Assembly (NCBI GenBank): GCA_013388755.1
Contig: JACAEQ010000060.1
Location: 1 to 64,000 of the forward strand
Length of the DNA: 64,000 bases
Direction: 5' to 3'
Origin: Chloroflexota bacterium
Lineage (GTDB): Bacteria; Chloroflexota; Chloroflexia; Chloroflexales; Roseiflexaceae
Part shown: one piece after another, positions 33,895-42,612 of the stretch
Numbering within the stretch: the first letter of the stretch is position 1
How the letters are laid out: each line of letters opens with the position of its first letter
The notes under the pieces: model-generated
What the model was told of the DNA's origin: nothing
The model's input: only the letters and a program-made list of their open reading frames with translations
Databases searched by the model: none
Translations under genes and position numbers: made by a program

Positions 33895-35088
33895 ATGCAA
33901 CGTGTGGTTCAGCGCCTCGGTGCGCTGCGGCGTTTATTGCGCCCGTTGACCCTGACGTTCATCGGAATTGTGCTGCTGTCGCTGGGAGTGGCGTATTTTG
34001 TCATCTTCGTATACCGGACGATGCCGATGCCGCCGGTGTTCACGCTGCTGACGCTCCAGTTTCTACCACTGTGGATGCGCGGCGTCGTGTTTGCAGTGCT
34101 CGGCCTGCTGACGCTCGCCATCGGGATCTGGCACCTCAGCGCCGTGGCGGTTATTCCGCTCAATGCGCAGGTGGATACGAGCGGCGAACTTGTGCTGGCG
34201 TACCAGCGCGATACTGCACCGCCACGTATGGTCGTCATCTCTGGTGGTGCCGGCCTGTTGATTACCGCCAGCCTGGGGCACGCGGCGCGACGGCTGACAT
34301 GCATTACGCCGGTTCAGGATCCGGTTGAATATTACTATCGCGCCTCCAGCCTGTTCAACTTTGAAAATGTGATCTTTGTTGTGCCAACCCCCGAACCACA
34401 TGAGGTCATGGTCGAACTCGATGATGGGCAGCGCCTGAATGTCAAGCACAACATCGCGCATGATGAGCGGCTGGCGCAGCGCCATGCGGTGAATATCTAC
34501 ATCGGTGATGAAACCGGCCCCTGCAACCTGACATTGCCGGTCACACAGGTTGCGCTTGATGCGATCGCTTCCGCCGATGTGATCGTGTTTGGCCCCGGCA
34601 GCCTGTACGAAAGCATTCTTCCCAACCTTTTGCTTCCGGAACTGCGCGAAGCCATTCGCCGCAGCAAAGCGTGCAAAATGTATATCTGCAGCTTGATGAC
34701 CGAACCGGGAATGACCACCGGGTTCAGCGTGGCCGACCACGTGCGCCAGATCGTGCGGGTTGGCGGCTTCCCGCCCGATTATGTGCTGGTGAATGCGCAA
34801 CGCATTGATGCCGAGGTGCGCCAGGTCTATGCAGCAGCGGGCCAGACGCCGGTGTTCCTGACGCCGGAAGAGTATGAGGAGACTGTGGTAAGTACCACTG
34901 ATCGTGTGACGACACACGACGTGATTGTCGAGGGCGCGAAAGTGATTGAGGGTGACCTGGCGACTGCGGTCGTCCAGTTGACGGCATCGCTCGATCACCC
35001 CGGTGAGAGCCGTACGGTTCGGGTTCTGCGTCACGATCCGGAGAAGCTGACCACCGCCATTCTGGAAGTATGGCGGCGAGGCCGATAG
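33895..35088 (+). CDS. Membrane-anchored, degenerate YvcK/CofD-family protein
   Basis: A 397-residue protein with two N-terminal membrane helices (about 15-40 and 52-80) and a Rossmann-like YvcK domain. The C-terminal family block VIVFGPGSLYESILPNLLLP with YICSLMTEPGMTTGFSVADH is well kept. The N-terminal ligand loop is not: PRMVVISGGAGLLITASLGH leads into TPVQDPVEYYYR where YvcK has DDGGSSGxLR. YvcK/GlmR proteins bind UDP-GlcNAc and steer carbon toward cell-wall precursors. A membrane-bound copy with an altered ligand loop suggests a scaffold or sensor. ATG 33895 follows GGTGGAG. It sits directly before the alternative GlmU gene. Confidence 0.75.
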   Translation: MQRVVQRLGALRRLLRPLTLTFIGIVLLSLGVAYFVIFVYRTMPMPPVFTLLTLQFLPLWMRGVVFAVLGLLTLAIGIWHLSAVAVIPLNAQVDTSGELVLAYQRDTAPPRMVVISGGAGLLITASLGHAARRLTCITPVQDPVEYYYRASSLFNFENVIFVVPTPEPHEVMVELDDGQRLNVKHNIAHDERLAQRHAVNIYIGDETGPCNLTLPVTQVALDAIASADVIVFGPGSLYESILPNLLLPELREAIRRSKACKMYICSLMTEPGMTTGFSVADHVRQIVRVGGFPPDYVLVNAQRIDAEVRQVYAAAGQTPVFLTPEEYEETVVSTTDRVTTHDVIVEGAKVIEGDLATAVVQLTASLDHPGESRTVRVLRHDPEKLTTAILEVWRRGR

Positions 35089-35099
35089 ACGGATGATCT

Positions 35100-36470
35100 A
35101 TGCACGATACGCTGGTTCTTTTTGAAGATGAAGGGTGCCGCACATTTTTGCCGCTTGCGCATACGCGCCTGACCTGCGATCTGCGTTGCGGTATTTTCAC
35201 TCTGCGTGAGCGTGTCCATGCGGTGACCGGTATAAAACCGGCGGCGATTTGCCGTATGCACCTGGCGCGGGTGTATGGTGCCGGGCGCTGGCCATTGTCG
35301 TTGCTGAGTCACAGCGTGCCGGTCACGTTCATCAATGCGCGTGCCCTCGATGTCGGCTGGTTGCCGGGGTTGCTCGATGCGCCACCCGGCACGGTGTATG
35401 TGGCAGATCCCGGTTCGGCACTGATTGGCGGGCCGGTGCTGCTGGGCGCGCGGTTATCGCCGTCGCTCGCCAGCGCCGTGCTGCCGTATTTGCTGGATCA
35501 GCAGGGTGGCGCAGCATTGAGCGAGTTGCGCCGCTTTGGTCGTGTCGTTGCAGTTGATGCGCGCCTGCTCGTCTTCCCCTGGGATCTGATCGCGCTGAAT
35601 GGTGAGCAGGTGGTGCGTGATACACCCGTTCTGGTTGCGCAGGAGGGTTGGGTGAGCGCTGCCGAGCGAACGCCGGAGCATCCCTCGATCGCGGTGACGA
35701 ACCCGGCACAGGTGTTTCTCCATCGCGATGCGCGGCTGGAACCGCCGCTGGCCCTCGATGCCCGCGATGGCCCGATCGTGATTGACGCGGCGCGGATTGA
35801 GCCGTTCTCGTTTATTCAAGGGCCGACCTACATTGGTGCCGGTTCATTGATCGCCAGCGCTCGCGTGCGCGGTGAGACGAGTATCGGCCCGGTGTGTCGC
35901 GTCGGCGGCGAGATTGAGGCCAGTATTATCCAGGGCTATAGCAATAAGCACCATGATGGCTTTCTTGGTCACTCGTTCCTTGGCGAGTGGGTAAACATTG
36001 GCGCCATGACGACCAACAGCGATCTGAAAAATACCTACGGTACAATTCGCATGGTTATCGAAGGGCTGGGGCAGGTAGACAGCGGTATTCTCAAGCTGGG
36101 TTGCTTTCTGGCCGACCATGTGAAGCTGGGCATTGGCGTGCATCTGAATGGCGGCGCAGTGATCGGTACCGGTTCAAATATCTTTGGCGTTCATTTCGCT
36201 CCCAAGACCATCCCGCCGTTCACCTGGGGCGGTGAAGTGTTCCGCGAGTACCGCATTGAGTCGATGATTGATGTGGCGCGCAAAGTAATGGCGCGGCGCA
36301 AGGTGAGTCTGGGAGCCGATCAGGAAGATATGCTGCGCGCCGCATTCGCTATGACCCGTGGCGACCGCGCCGGCATGAGCGATGGCGGCGGGCGTGATGA
36401 GGCTGCGCTGCGACGCGCCGAGCTCGAAGCGGTGCGTGCCTTTGATCTGGTGGAGGCGTCGGGTGGCTGA
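35100..36470 (+). CDS. Alternative GlmU-like sugar nucleotidyltransferase/acetyltransferase (TIGR03991-like)
   Basis: A 456-residue protein. The N-terminal part (1-190) with LVLFEDEGCRTFLPLAHTRL and TCDLRCGIFTLRERV is the nucleotidyltransferase-like region of the Bacteroidetes-type GlmU family, which lacks the usual GxGTRM loop. Residues about 230-400 form a left-handed beta-helix with hexapeptide-like repeats (GPTYIGAGSLIASARVRGET) and the NKHHDGFLGHSFLGEWVNIG segment. The likely role is making UDP-GlcNAc or a related nucleotide sugar. It is sandwiched between two YvcK-family genes, 11 bases after one and overlapping the other by 8. Catalytic residues could not be checked by alignment. Confidence 0.8.
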   Translation: MHDTLVLFEDEGCRTFLPLAHTRLTCDLRCGIFTLRERVHAVTGIKPAAICRMHLARVYGAGRWPLSLLSHSVPVTFINARALDVGWLPGLLDAPPGTVYVADPGSALIGGPVLLGARLSPSLASAVLPYLLDQQGGAALSELRRFGRVVAVDARLLVFPWDLIALNGEQVVRDTPVLVAQEGWVSAAERTPEHPSIAVTNPAQVFLHRDARLEPPLALDARDGPIVIDAARIEPFSFIQGPTYIGAGSLIASARVRGETSIGPVCRVGGEIEASIIQGYSNKHHDGFLGHSFLGEWVNIGAMTTNSDLKNTYGTIRMVIEGLGQVDSGILKLGCFLADHVKLGIGVHLNGGAVIGTGSNIFGVHFAPKTIPPFTWGGEVFREYRIESMIDVARKVMARRKVSLGADQEDMLRAAFAMTRGDRAGMSDGGGRDEAALRRAELEAVRAFDLVEASGG

Positions 36471-37452
36471 GGCACGGCTGCACGTTGTCGCCATCGGCGG
36501 CGGCGGTGGCGCAACGCAGGTACTGCGCGCCGTTGAACCGTATGCCGCGTCGCGAACGGCGGTCATTGCGGTTACCGACACCGGCCGTTCTACGGGGTTG
36601 GCACGGCAGATTGGCGACATCCCCGCCCCTGGCGATCTGCGCGCGACGATCGCCGCATTCGCGGGAGACGAGTTGATGGCGTCACTGTTGAACCACCGAT
36701 TCGATGGCGCGGGCGTGCCTGCGCTGGCCGGCATGGCCTTCGGTAATCTGCTGCTGGCAGCGCTCGCCCGTGTTACCGGCGACTTTGCCGCTGCCGTGGA
36801 GCATGCCGCGCGTCTGGCCGGCGCGTCGGTCCGTGTATTGCCGGTGAGTGTGGCCAACACAACACTGTGCGCTGAACTGGCTGATGGCACAATCGTTGAA
36901 GGCGAACTGGCGGTGCGCGGTCGCGAAAAAGCGCCGCTGGCGCGCCTGTTTCTGCGCCAGCCGGCTGATGCGTATCCACCGGCCCTGGCGGCTATCCGGG
37001 AGGCTGACCTCGTTGTTCTGGGGCCGGGCAGTCTGTGGACCACCGTGCTGGCATGTCTGCAGTTCGCAGGGCTGGTGGAGGCGCTGGCGGAAAGTCGTGG
37101 CGTTGTGGTATATGTGTGTAATACCACTACCCAGCCAGGACAGACGGATGGCTACCGTGCCCTGGATCACGTGCAGCGCGTTGTTGCGGCCCTCGGGCCG
37201 GGTGTGCTCGATGGCGTGGCGATCAACCGGAGCGCGCCCGACCCGGATGCGCTGCGCCAGTATGCAGCCGAGGGTTTGTACCTGTTACAACCGGGTGATG
37301 ATGAGATCGCAGCGATTGCCGCGCTGGGCGTCCGGCTGCTGGTACGCCCCCTGACGGAGCCGGTGGGCGAAAAACGCGCGCTCTGGAACAAGCAGGATAC
37401 CGTACGCCATGATACTGGCGCGCTCGGTGCGGCATTGCGCGACATGGTGTGA
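36463..37452 (+). CDS. yvcK: YvcK/GlmR-family regulator of cell-wall precursor synthesis
   Basis: A 329-residue soluble protein with a canonical ligand loop: VVAIGGGGGATQVLRAV, then AVTDTGRSTGLARQIGDIPA followed by PGDLR. The later LVVLGPGSLWTTVLACLQFA and VCNTTTQPGQTDGYRALDHV match the YvcK subfamily of the CofD superfamily. In Firmicutes YvcK/GlmR binds UDP-GlcNAc and stimulates GlmS. Although the superfamily includes CofD of F420 synthesis, the motifs and context favour YvcK. The GTG start overlaps the GlmU-like stop by 8 bases, so expression is translationally coupled. Confidence 0.85.
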   Translation: MAEARLHVVAIGGGGGATQVLRAVEPYAASRTAVIAVTDTGRSTGLARQIGDIPAPGDLRATIAAFAGDELMASLLNHRFDGAGVPALAGMAFGNLLLAALARVTGDFAAAVEHAARLAGASVRVLPVSVANTTLCAELADGTIVEGELAVRGREKAPLARLFLRQPADAYPPALAAIREADLVVLGPGSLWTTVLACLQFAGLVEALAESRGVVVYVCNTTTQPGQTDGYRALDHVQRVVAALGPGVLDGVAINRSAPDPDALRQYAAEGLYLLQPGDDEIAAIAALGVRLLVRPLTEPVGEKRALWNKQDTVRHDTGALGAALRDMV

Positions 37453-37471
37453 ACACTGGAAAGGTGCTGTG

Positions 37472-38572
37472 ATGGTTGACCCCTATGTGGCAAAGATGGC
37501 ACGTGTGCTTGTGCAATACTCGCTGGGCCTCAAACCCGGCGATCTATTTCGCATCATTGCGCCTCCCGCAGCTGTGCCGCTGGTGAGCGAACTGTACCGT
37601 GCAGCGCTGGAAGCCGGCGCGCACCCATACCTGGCGCTGACGCTGGAAGAGACCGAGGAGCTGCTCTATCGTCACGGCTCCGATGAGCAGATCGGCTTGA
37701 TCACACCCATGATGCGCCAGGAGATCGAGGAAATCCACGCATCAATTCGCATCATGGCCAGCGAGAACACGCGTGCCCTGTCAGGAATTGATCCGCAGAA
37801 GGTTGCCATCCGGCGCCAGGCGCTGCGACATGTGCAGGAGCGTGTGATGCAGCGTTCCGCTGAGGGAACGCTCAACTGGTGCGTGACGCTCTTCCCGACC
37901 AATGCTGCGGCCCAGGATGCCGACATGTCGCTCCGTGAGTTCGAGGAGTTCGTCTATCGCGCCTGCAAGTTGCACTACGATGACCCGGTCGCTGAATGGC
38001 GCAGGACATCCGCCGAGCAACAGCGGATTGCTGATGTTCTCAATGGGTGTGCAACCATTCGTATCCTCTCGCCCGATACCGATTTGACCTACCGTGTCGC
38101 AGGGCGAACATGGATCAATTGCGCCGGTGACCGCAACTTTCCTGATGGAGAAGTGTTCTCCAGTTGCGATGAGACGGCAACTGAAGGTCATATTCGCTAC
38201 ACGTTCCCGGCCATCTATGCCGGGCGCGAAGTCGAAGATGTGCGGCTGTGGTTCGAGCACGGCCAGGTTGTGAGGGCGACAGCCGCCAGGGGTGAGGATC
38301 TGCTGCATTCGCTGCTGAACATGGATGACGGTGCGCGGCGGCTGGGTGAAGTGGCGTTCGGCACGAACTATGAGATTACGCGGTTCACTCGCAATATCCT
38401 GTTTGATGAGAAGATCGGCGGTACGGTGCATCTTGCACTCGGGGCAGGATACCCGGAGACCGGGTCGCGCAATACCTCGGCGCTCCACTGGGACATGATC
38501 TGCGATATGCGCCAGGGCGAAGTGTATGCCGACGGGCGCATGATCTACAAAGATGGGAAGTTTGTCATCTGA
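37472..38572 (+). CDS. M29-family metallo-aminopeptidase (aminopeptidase T/AmpS-like)
   Basis: A 366-residue cytosolic peptidase. Family landmarks are NWCVTLFPTNAAAQ, TDLTYRVAGRTWINCAGDRN followed by FPDGEVFS, the metal ligand region DETATEGHIRYTFPA, GEVAFGTNYEI and the HLALGAGYPETGSRN with SALHWDMICD (histidine and aspartate ligands). M29 enzymes use two Co or Zn ions and release N-terminal amino acids. GGAAAGG lies 8 bases before ATG 37472; GTG 37469 is a minor alternative. It is co-oriented with the YvcK gene (19-base gap) and lycopene cyclase (2-base gap), with no obvious pathway link. Confidence 0.9.
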   Translation: MVDPYVAKMARVLVQYSLGLKPGDLFRIIAPPAAVPLVSELYRAALEAGAHPYLALTLEETEELLYRHGSDEQIGLITPMMRQEIEEIHASIRIMASENTRALSGIDPQKVAIRRQALRHVQERVMQRSAEGTLNWCVTLFPTNAAAQDADMSLREFEEFVYRACKLHYDDPVAEWRRTSAEQQRIADVLNGCATIRILSPDTDLTYRVAGRTWINCAGDRNFPDGEVFSSCDETATEGHIRYTFPAIYAGREVEDVRLWFEHGQVVRATAARGEDLLHSLLNMDDGARRLGEVAFGTNYEITRFTRNILFDEKIGGTVHLALGAGYPETGSRNTSALHWDMICDMRQGEVYADGRMIYKDGKFVI

Positions 38573-38574
38573 CC

Positions 38575-39816
38575 ATGAGCGTGAGCGATATACTGGTTGT
38601 CGGCGCCGGCCCGGCCGGCCTGGCGATCGCGGCGGCTCTGAGCGAGGCGGGGTTGCGGGTTACCGGCCTGGTTCCTACGCCGCCGTCAACACCATGGCAC
38701 AATACCTACGGTGTCTGGTGTGATGAGCTTGAGCATACCGCGCTCCTTACCACACTCGGGCATCGCTGGTCCGATGTCGTGGTCTATGCCGGCGAACGCG
38801 AGATTCGTCTCGAGCGCGAGTATGCCCTGTTCGATAATGCCCGGTTGCAGCATCATTTGCTCACACGCTGTGAACATGGCGGCGTCATCTGGCGAACCGG
38901 CGTTGCTGCTGCCGTCACGCATACTGCCACGCATTCGCGCGTGACGTCTCGTGACGGCGCGGTCTACGAGGCGCGTGTTGTCGTTGATGCCAGTGGCCAT
39001 ACTCCCGCGCTGCTGCGCCGGCCTGCCGTACCAGGCATTGCGCGCCAGGCGGCGTACGGCATTGTCGGCATGTTCTCTGCCCCACCGGTTCGCGGGAACC
39101 AGATGGTGCTGATGGATTATCGTTCCGATCATCTGCCGCTGGAGGAACGGCGCGGGCCGCCGACGTTTCTTTACGCCATGAATCTGGGTGATGGGCGCTA
39201 TTTTGTCGAAGAAACCTCACTGGCGCATCATCCGGGCGTGCCGCTCCCCGCGCTTGAACGCCGTTTGCAGCGGCGCCTGGCGGCGATGGGTGTCGCCGTG
39301 CGCGAGGTGCTGCATGTTGAACGGTGCCTCTTTCCCATGAACAATCCATTACCGTTTCTCGATCAGCCGGTGATGGGATATGGCGGCGCGGCGAGTATGG
39401 TGCATCCGCCGTCAGGCTACCTGGTTGGCGGGGTGCTCCGGCGCGCTCCGGCAGTCGCACAGGCGATTGCCGGGTCACTGGGTGCCGCAATTGCGACGCC
39501 ATTGCATGCGGCGCGCGCTGGCTGGCAGGCGCTCTGGCCACCGGCGCGGCTACGGCGGCGCCAGCTCTACCTCTTCGGGCTGGCGAGCCTGATGCGCTGC
39601 AATGATGCCCAGACCCGGGCGTTCTTCAGTGTTTTCTTTGGCCTGCCACGACGCGAGTGGACGGGGTATCTGTCAGATACACTGAACACGCGTGATCTGG
39701 TTCGCACGATGATGCGCCTGTTCGTGCGTGCGCCGGGAGACGTCCGCCGAACGCTGATGGCGGCTGCCGGGGCGGAACGTGACATGCTGCGTCGTGCAGC
39801 GCTGGGTCTTGCGTGA
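38575..39816 (+). CDS. crtL: Lycopene cyclase (CrtL/CrtY-type flavoprotein)
   Basis: A 413-residue FAD/NAD(P)-binding protein. VVGAGPAGLAIAAALSEAGL is the dinucleotide fold, NTYGVWCDELE is the cyclase-specific motif, and FLYAMNLGDGRYFVEETSLA is the second family signature. The enzyme forms beta-ionone rings on lycopene at the membrane without net redox change. Gamma-carotene-type pigments are typical of Chloroflexus and Roseiflexus, so this supports a phototrophic or pigmented host. It starts with ATG 2 bases after the aminopeptidase stop and is 10 bases from DUF507; no other carotenoid gene is in the window. Confidence 0.88.
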   Translation: MSVSDILVVGAGPAGLAIAAALSEAGLRVTGLVPTPPSTPWHNTYGVWCDELEHTALLTTLGHRWSDVVVYAGEREIRLEREYALFDNARLQHHLLTRCEHGGVIWRTGVAAAVTHTATHSRVTSRDGAVYEARVVVDASGHTPALLRRPAVPGIARQAAYGIVGMFSAPPVRGNQMVLMDYRSDHLPLEERRGPPTFLYAMNLGDGRYFVEETSLAHHPGVPLPALERRLQRRLAAMGVAVREVLHVERCLFPMNNPLPFLDQPVMGYGGAASMVHPPSGYLVGGVLRRAPAVAQAIAGSLGAAIATPLHAARAGWQALWPPARLRRRQLYLFGLASLMRCNDAQTRAFFSVFFGLPRREWTGYLSDTLNTRDLVRTMMRLFVRAPGDVRRTLMAAAGAERDMLRRAALGLA

Positions 39817-39826
39817 AGGAGGAGCG

Positions 39827-40108
39827 ATGAAACTCTCGCCTGCCAAGGTTGAGCAATTATCCGCCGCGATTGTTGATTTTCTCGCCGAAGTTGATGGTGT
39901 CATGTTTCGTGGCGACGACAGCCAGTTGCGCCTGGCCGTGCAGCAGATTATGAGCGATGAACTGATGGTTGAGGAACAACTGGATGCCGAGATTCACAAG
40001 ATGTTGCAGGCATACAAGTACGAGATCACGATGGGGCGGATGAGCTACGATGAGCTGTTCAAGAAAACGAAGCAACGCCTCGTGAAGGAACGGCGGCTGG
40101 TACTCTGA
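39827..40108 (+). CDS. DUF507 family protein
   Basis: A 93-residue, highly charged, helical protein of unknown function. MKLSPAKVEQLSAAIVDFLA, DELMVEEQLDAEIHKMLQ and GRMSYDELFKKTKQRLVKER match DUF507. A strong AAGGAGGAG stands upstream. It closes the long plus-strand operon and may be co-transcribed with lycopene cyclase. The gap to the convergent transglycosylase gene is 87 bases. Confidence 0.8.
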   Translation: MKLSPAKVEQLSAAIVDFLAEVDGVMFRGDDSQLRLAVQQIMSDELMVEEQLDAEIHKMLQAYKYEITMGRMSYDELFKKTKQRLVKERRLVL

Positions 40109-40136
40109 TGGAACCGCTTCGTGCCTATCTGCAGAG

Positions 40137-40154
40137 ACGGATGGCTGGATGTCA
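40137..40154. repeat. Fragment of the dispersed repeat
   Basis: ACGGATGGCTGGATGTCA matches the left edge of the element at 18227-18244 with one change. Only the edge is present here. Confidence 0.55.
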
Positions 40155-40187
40155 TCAGGGTGCTGTCATCCGCTACGATCGAATGCT

Positions 40188-40207
40188 GCCTGGTATTACT
40201 TCCAGGC
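40188..40207. terminator. Short hairpin at the end of the transglycosylase gene
   Basis: GCCTGG (40188-40193) and CCAGGC (40202-40207) pair around an AT-rich 8-base loop that includes the minus-strand stop codon (40196-40198). Weak by itself, but placed between convergent genes. Confidence 0.3.
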
Positions 40208-42568
40208 GTACAGGCGCCGGTAGATATCGTACTGGCCAATGACGGCTTTGACGTAATTGCGTGTTTCCTCAAAGTCGATCCGTTCCGCGAAAAGGTCTGG
40301 ATCGGCAATCGGCGCGCCGCCCGACCAGCGTTGCGCATTGCCGGGTCCACCATTGTATGCCGCAAGCGCACCCTCGACATTTCCGTCCATTGCGACAAGC
40401 TGGCGGCTGAGATAGTACGCCCCGAACCGTATGCTCAGTTCAGGGCGATAGAGATCATGTTCCTGAAAGCCCGGCATGCCAAGCGCCCGGGCGATCCCCT
40501 GGCTCGTTGCCGGCATGACCTGCGCCAGGCCACGCGCCCCGGCCCACGAGGTTGCCGCCGGGTCGAACGCACTCTCCTGGCGCAAGAGCGCAAACAGGAG
40601 CGCCGGATCAATGTTGAACTCGCGCGCGCGTGCCAGTACCACGGCAGTGAACGGCGTCGGGTAGATCAGCCGTCGTAGTGCGGCAGGCGCAACAGCCTGA
40701 TTATCACCAGGTGCCAGGCGCGCCAGCATCCCGGCTGCACGCAGCGCCGCCGCTGGTATGTCGTGCTCGTGTGCCAGGCGCGCCAGGGTAGCGAGGGCGT
40801 GCGGGTCGTCGGTGTGCCTGGAAAGCACGGCGGACCACTCCGCCATTGCCTCGCCGCGCAGGCCGAGCGCATTCAGTTCCATGGCGCGCTGGACGGCGGG
40901 ATCGCCGGCCGGGTCGGAAGCATTCGCCGGCGGCGCACCGGCCCAACCCGTCAGCCATTCCGCAATGGCGCGCCAGTCGGCGTCGCTCAATGAGGATGCG
41001 GGCGGCAATGTGCCGGATTCCTGGAGGCCAAGCAGTACGCGGGCGCGCGCGGCGAAGTATGAATCCGGCGCTGTGGCGATGACTTCCTCAAGCCGCGCGC
41101 GCCCGGTGGCTGTCTCTCCTGCGGCGAGCGCAGCACGCCCGGCCCAGTAGCGTGCGCGTATGGCCGTTGCGCCGCTGCTTGCGGTAGCCAGTTCCTGCCA
41201 GGCCACGAGGGCTTCTGCCGCGCGGCCTGCGGTAAACAGGTACAGGGCGCCGCTGAAGAATGCCTCCTGGGCCAGCGGCGATGCAGGATAGCGCCGCCCC
41301 AGGTCAATGCGTTGCTCGGCGGCGCCATCGCTGTCACCAAGGCGGTCGAGTAACAGGGCAGCGCGCTGCAATGCCTCTGGCGCGCGCGGATCATCGGGCA
41401 GGCCGGCGGCGAAGGCGCGGTATTCCGCAATGGCTGCCTCGGTGGCGCCGCTCTGCCCAACAGTCTGGATCCGGTCGAGTTGCGCCTGGCGGCCGGCGTC
41501 ACTGTCGCCGCCAGCGACAATGGCGGCGTCAAGGCCTGCCAGGGCCCCGGCGAAATCGCCTGTGGCGCGAAGGGCCAGCGCGTGCCGCCGCAGCAGATCG
41601 GCGCGCCGGTCCCCACTGGCGGTCCCGATGGCGATGTCGAGCGCAGCAATCGCTTCGGGCCAGCGCCCATGCGCCTCATAGGTGCGAGCTGCAAGCTCCG
41701 GCGGCACCTGCGCGCCGGGATCGGCGCGGAGTTGCTCCAGCGCCGCAAGCGCCGCCGGTGAAGCGGGTGCACGCTCGATCGCTTCGGTCAACCAGGCGCG
41801 CGCCGTCGCGATGTCGCCCTGGTCGCGTGGCAGTGCAGCCAGTTCGAACAACATCCGGGCACGGTAATCTGGTTGTTCCGCCAGCGCCAGCAGGTCGCGG
41901 GCAAGTTGCAGCGCCTGCGCCTGCTGCCCGAGTTCGCGTCGTAACGCGATTGCCCGTTCATAGGCTGCGGCGCGTTCACCACGTGCAATAGCGCTCGCAG
42001 CCACCGCCTCATACCCACTTGCAGCGGCATCAAGACGGCCAAGCGCGCGTTCCTGGGCAGCCTGGCGGAGACGCGCATACGGTTCGGCAGGCGTTGCCAG
42101 TGCACGATAGCGTTCGTAGGCCGTGATCGCTGCAGCATGCGACCCGGCTTCTTCATGGCCGCGTGCAATCAGAAAGAGCGCACGTGCCGACCATTCATCC
42201 TGGATATTGTCGGCGACGAAGGCATTCAGCGCCTCGACCGCCGATGTCCAGCGGCCACGAAGGGCGAAACTCTCGGCAAGGTAGTAGCGCGCCACACGCG
42301 CGACCGGACCCTCCGGTACAGTGTTTGAGGCGGCGAAGAAGTCTTCGGCGGCGGAATCGTAGTCGCCTGCCGCGCGTCGTTCCAGCCCGCGATTGAACGC
42401 TTCTTCCGGAGCAAGCGTCGCAGTCGGGGCAGGTTGTGGCGCAAGAGAGGGGACGGCAGATACTGGTATTGTCGGCGTCGCCTGCGACGGCGATGCCTGA
42501 GACGGGATACCCGGTGTGCAGGCGGTCAGCCACAATGCGACCACCATCACACAGCATAAGCAACGCAT
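40196..42568 (-). CDS. Lipoprotein soluble lytic transglycosylase with TPR-like superhelix
   Basis: A 790-residue exported enzyme. MRCLCCVMVVALWLTACTPG is a lipoprotein signal with lipobox LTAC, followed by a Pro/Thr/Ser-rich linker. About 550 residues of TPR-like helices (AEEQRIDLGRRYPASPLAQE is one) lead to the C-terminal SLT domain: LLFALLRQESAFDPAATSWA with catalytic glutamate, GLAQVMPATSQGIA and ALAAYNGGPGNAQRW. Slt enzymes cleave peptidoglycan between MurNAc and GlcNAc. The longer open frame starting at 42877 is rejected because it reads through a dispersed repeat. An extended -10 box lies 6 bases before the ATG, so the mRNA may be leaderless. Confidence 0.88.
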   Translation of the reverse strand: MRCLCCVMVVALWLTACTPGIPSQASPSQATPTIPVSAVPSLAPQPAPTATLAPEEAFNRGLERRAAGDYDSAAEDFFAASNTVPEGPVARVARYYLAESFALRGRWTSAVEALNAFVADNIQDEWSARALFLIARGHEEAGSHAAAITAYERYRALATPAEPYARLRQAAQERALGRLDAAASGYEAVAASAIARGERAAAYERAIALRRELGQQAQALQLARDLLALAEQPDYRARMLFELAALPRDQGDIATARAWLTEAIERAPASPAALAALEQLRADPGAQVPPELAARTYEAHGRWPEAIAALDIAIGTASGDRRADLLRRHALALRATGDFAGALAGLDAAIVAGGDSDAGRQAQLDRIQTVGQSGATEAAIAEYRAFAAGLPDDPRAPEALQRAALLLDRLGDSDGAAEQRIDLGRRYPASPLAQEAFFSGALYLFTAGRAAEALVAWQELATASSGATAIRARYWAGRAALAAGETATGRARLEEVIATAPDSYFAARARVLLGLQESGTLPPASSLSDADWRAIAEWLTGWAGAPPANASDPAGDPAVQRAMELNALGLRGEAMAEWSAVLSRHTDDPHALATLARLAHEHDIPAAALRAAGMLARLAPGDNQAVAPAALRRLIYPTPFTAVVLARAREFNIDPALLFALLRQESAFDPAATSWAGARGLAQVMPATSQGIARALGMPGFQEHDLYRPELSIRFGAYYLSRQLVAMDGNVEGALAAYNGGPGNAQRWSGGAPIADPDLFAERIDFEETRNYVKAVIGQYDIYRRLYAWK

Positions 42569-42574
42569 GGATAC

Positions 42575-42583
42575 ATTGTACCA
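42575..42583 (-). promoter_or_regulatory. Extended -10 promoter six bases before the transglycosylase ATG
   Basis: Read on the minus strand the sequence is TGGTACAAT, then GTATCC, then ATG (42568-42566). The spacing puts the transcription start on or next to the A of the start codon. No ribosome site is present, which agrees with leaderless translation. Confidence 0.5.
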
Positions 42584-42612
42584 CAGAGCGCATGGTATAC
42601 TCTGATCTACAT

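Noticed and set aside
36463-37452. CofD for coenzyme F420 synthesis
   Set aside because: The superfamily is shared and a PPOX/F420-type gene occurs at 2689, but the motifs and GlmU neighbour fit YvcK; no cofC, cofE or fbiC is present.
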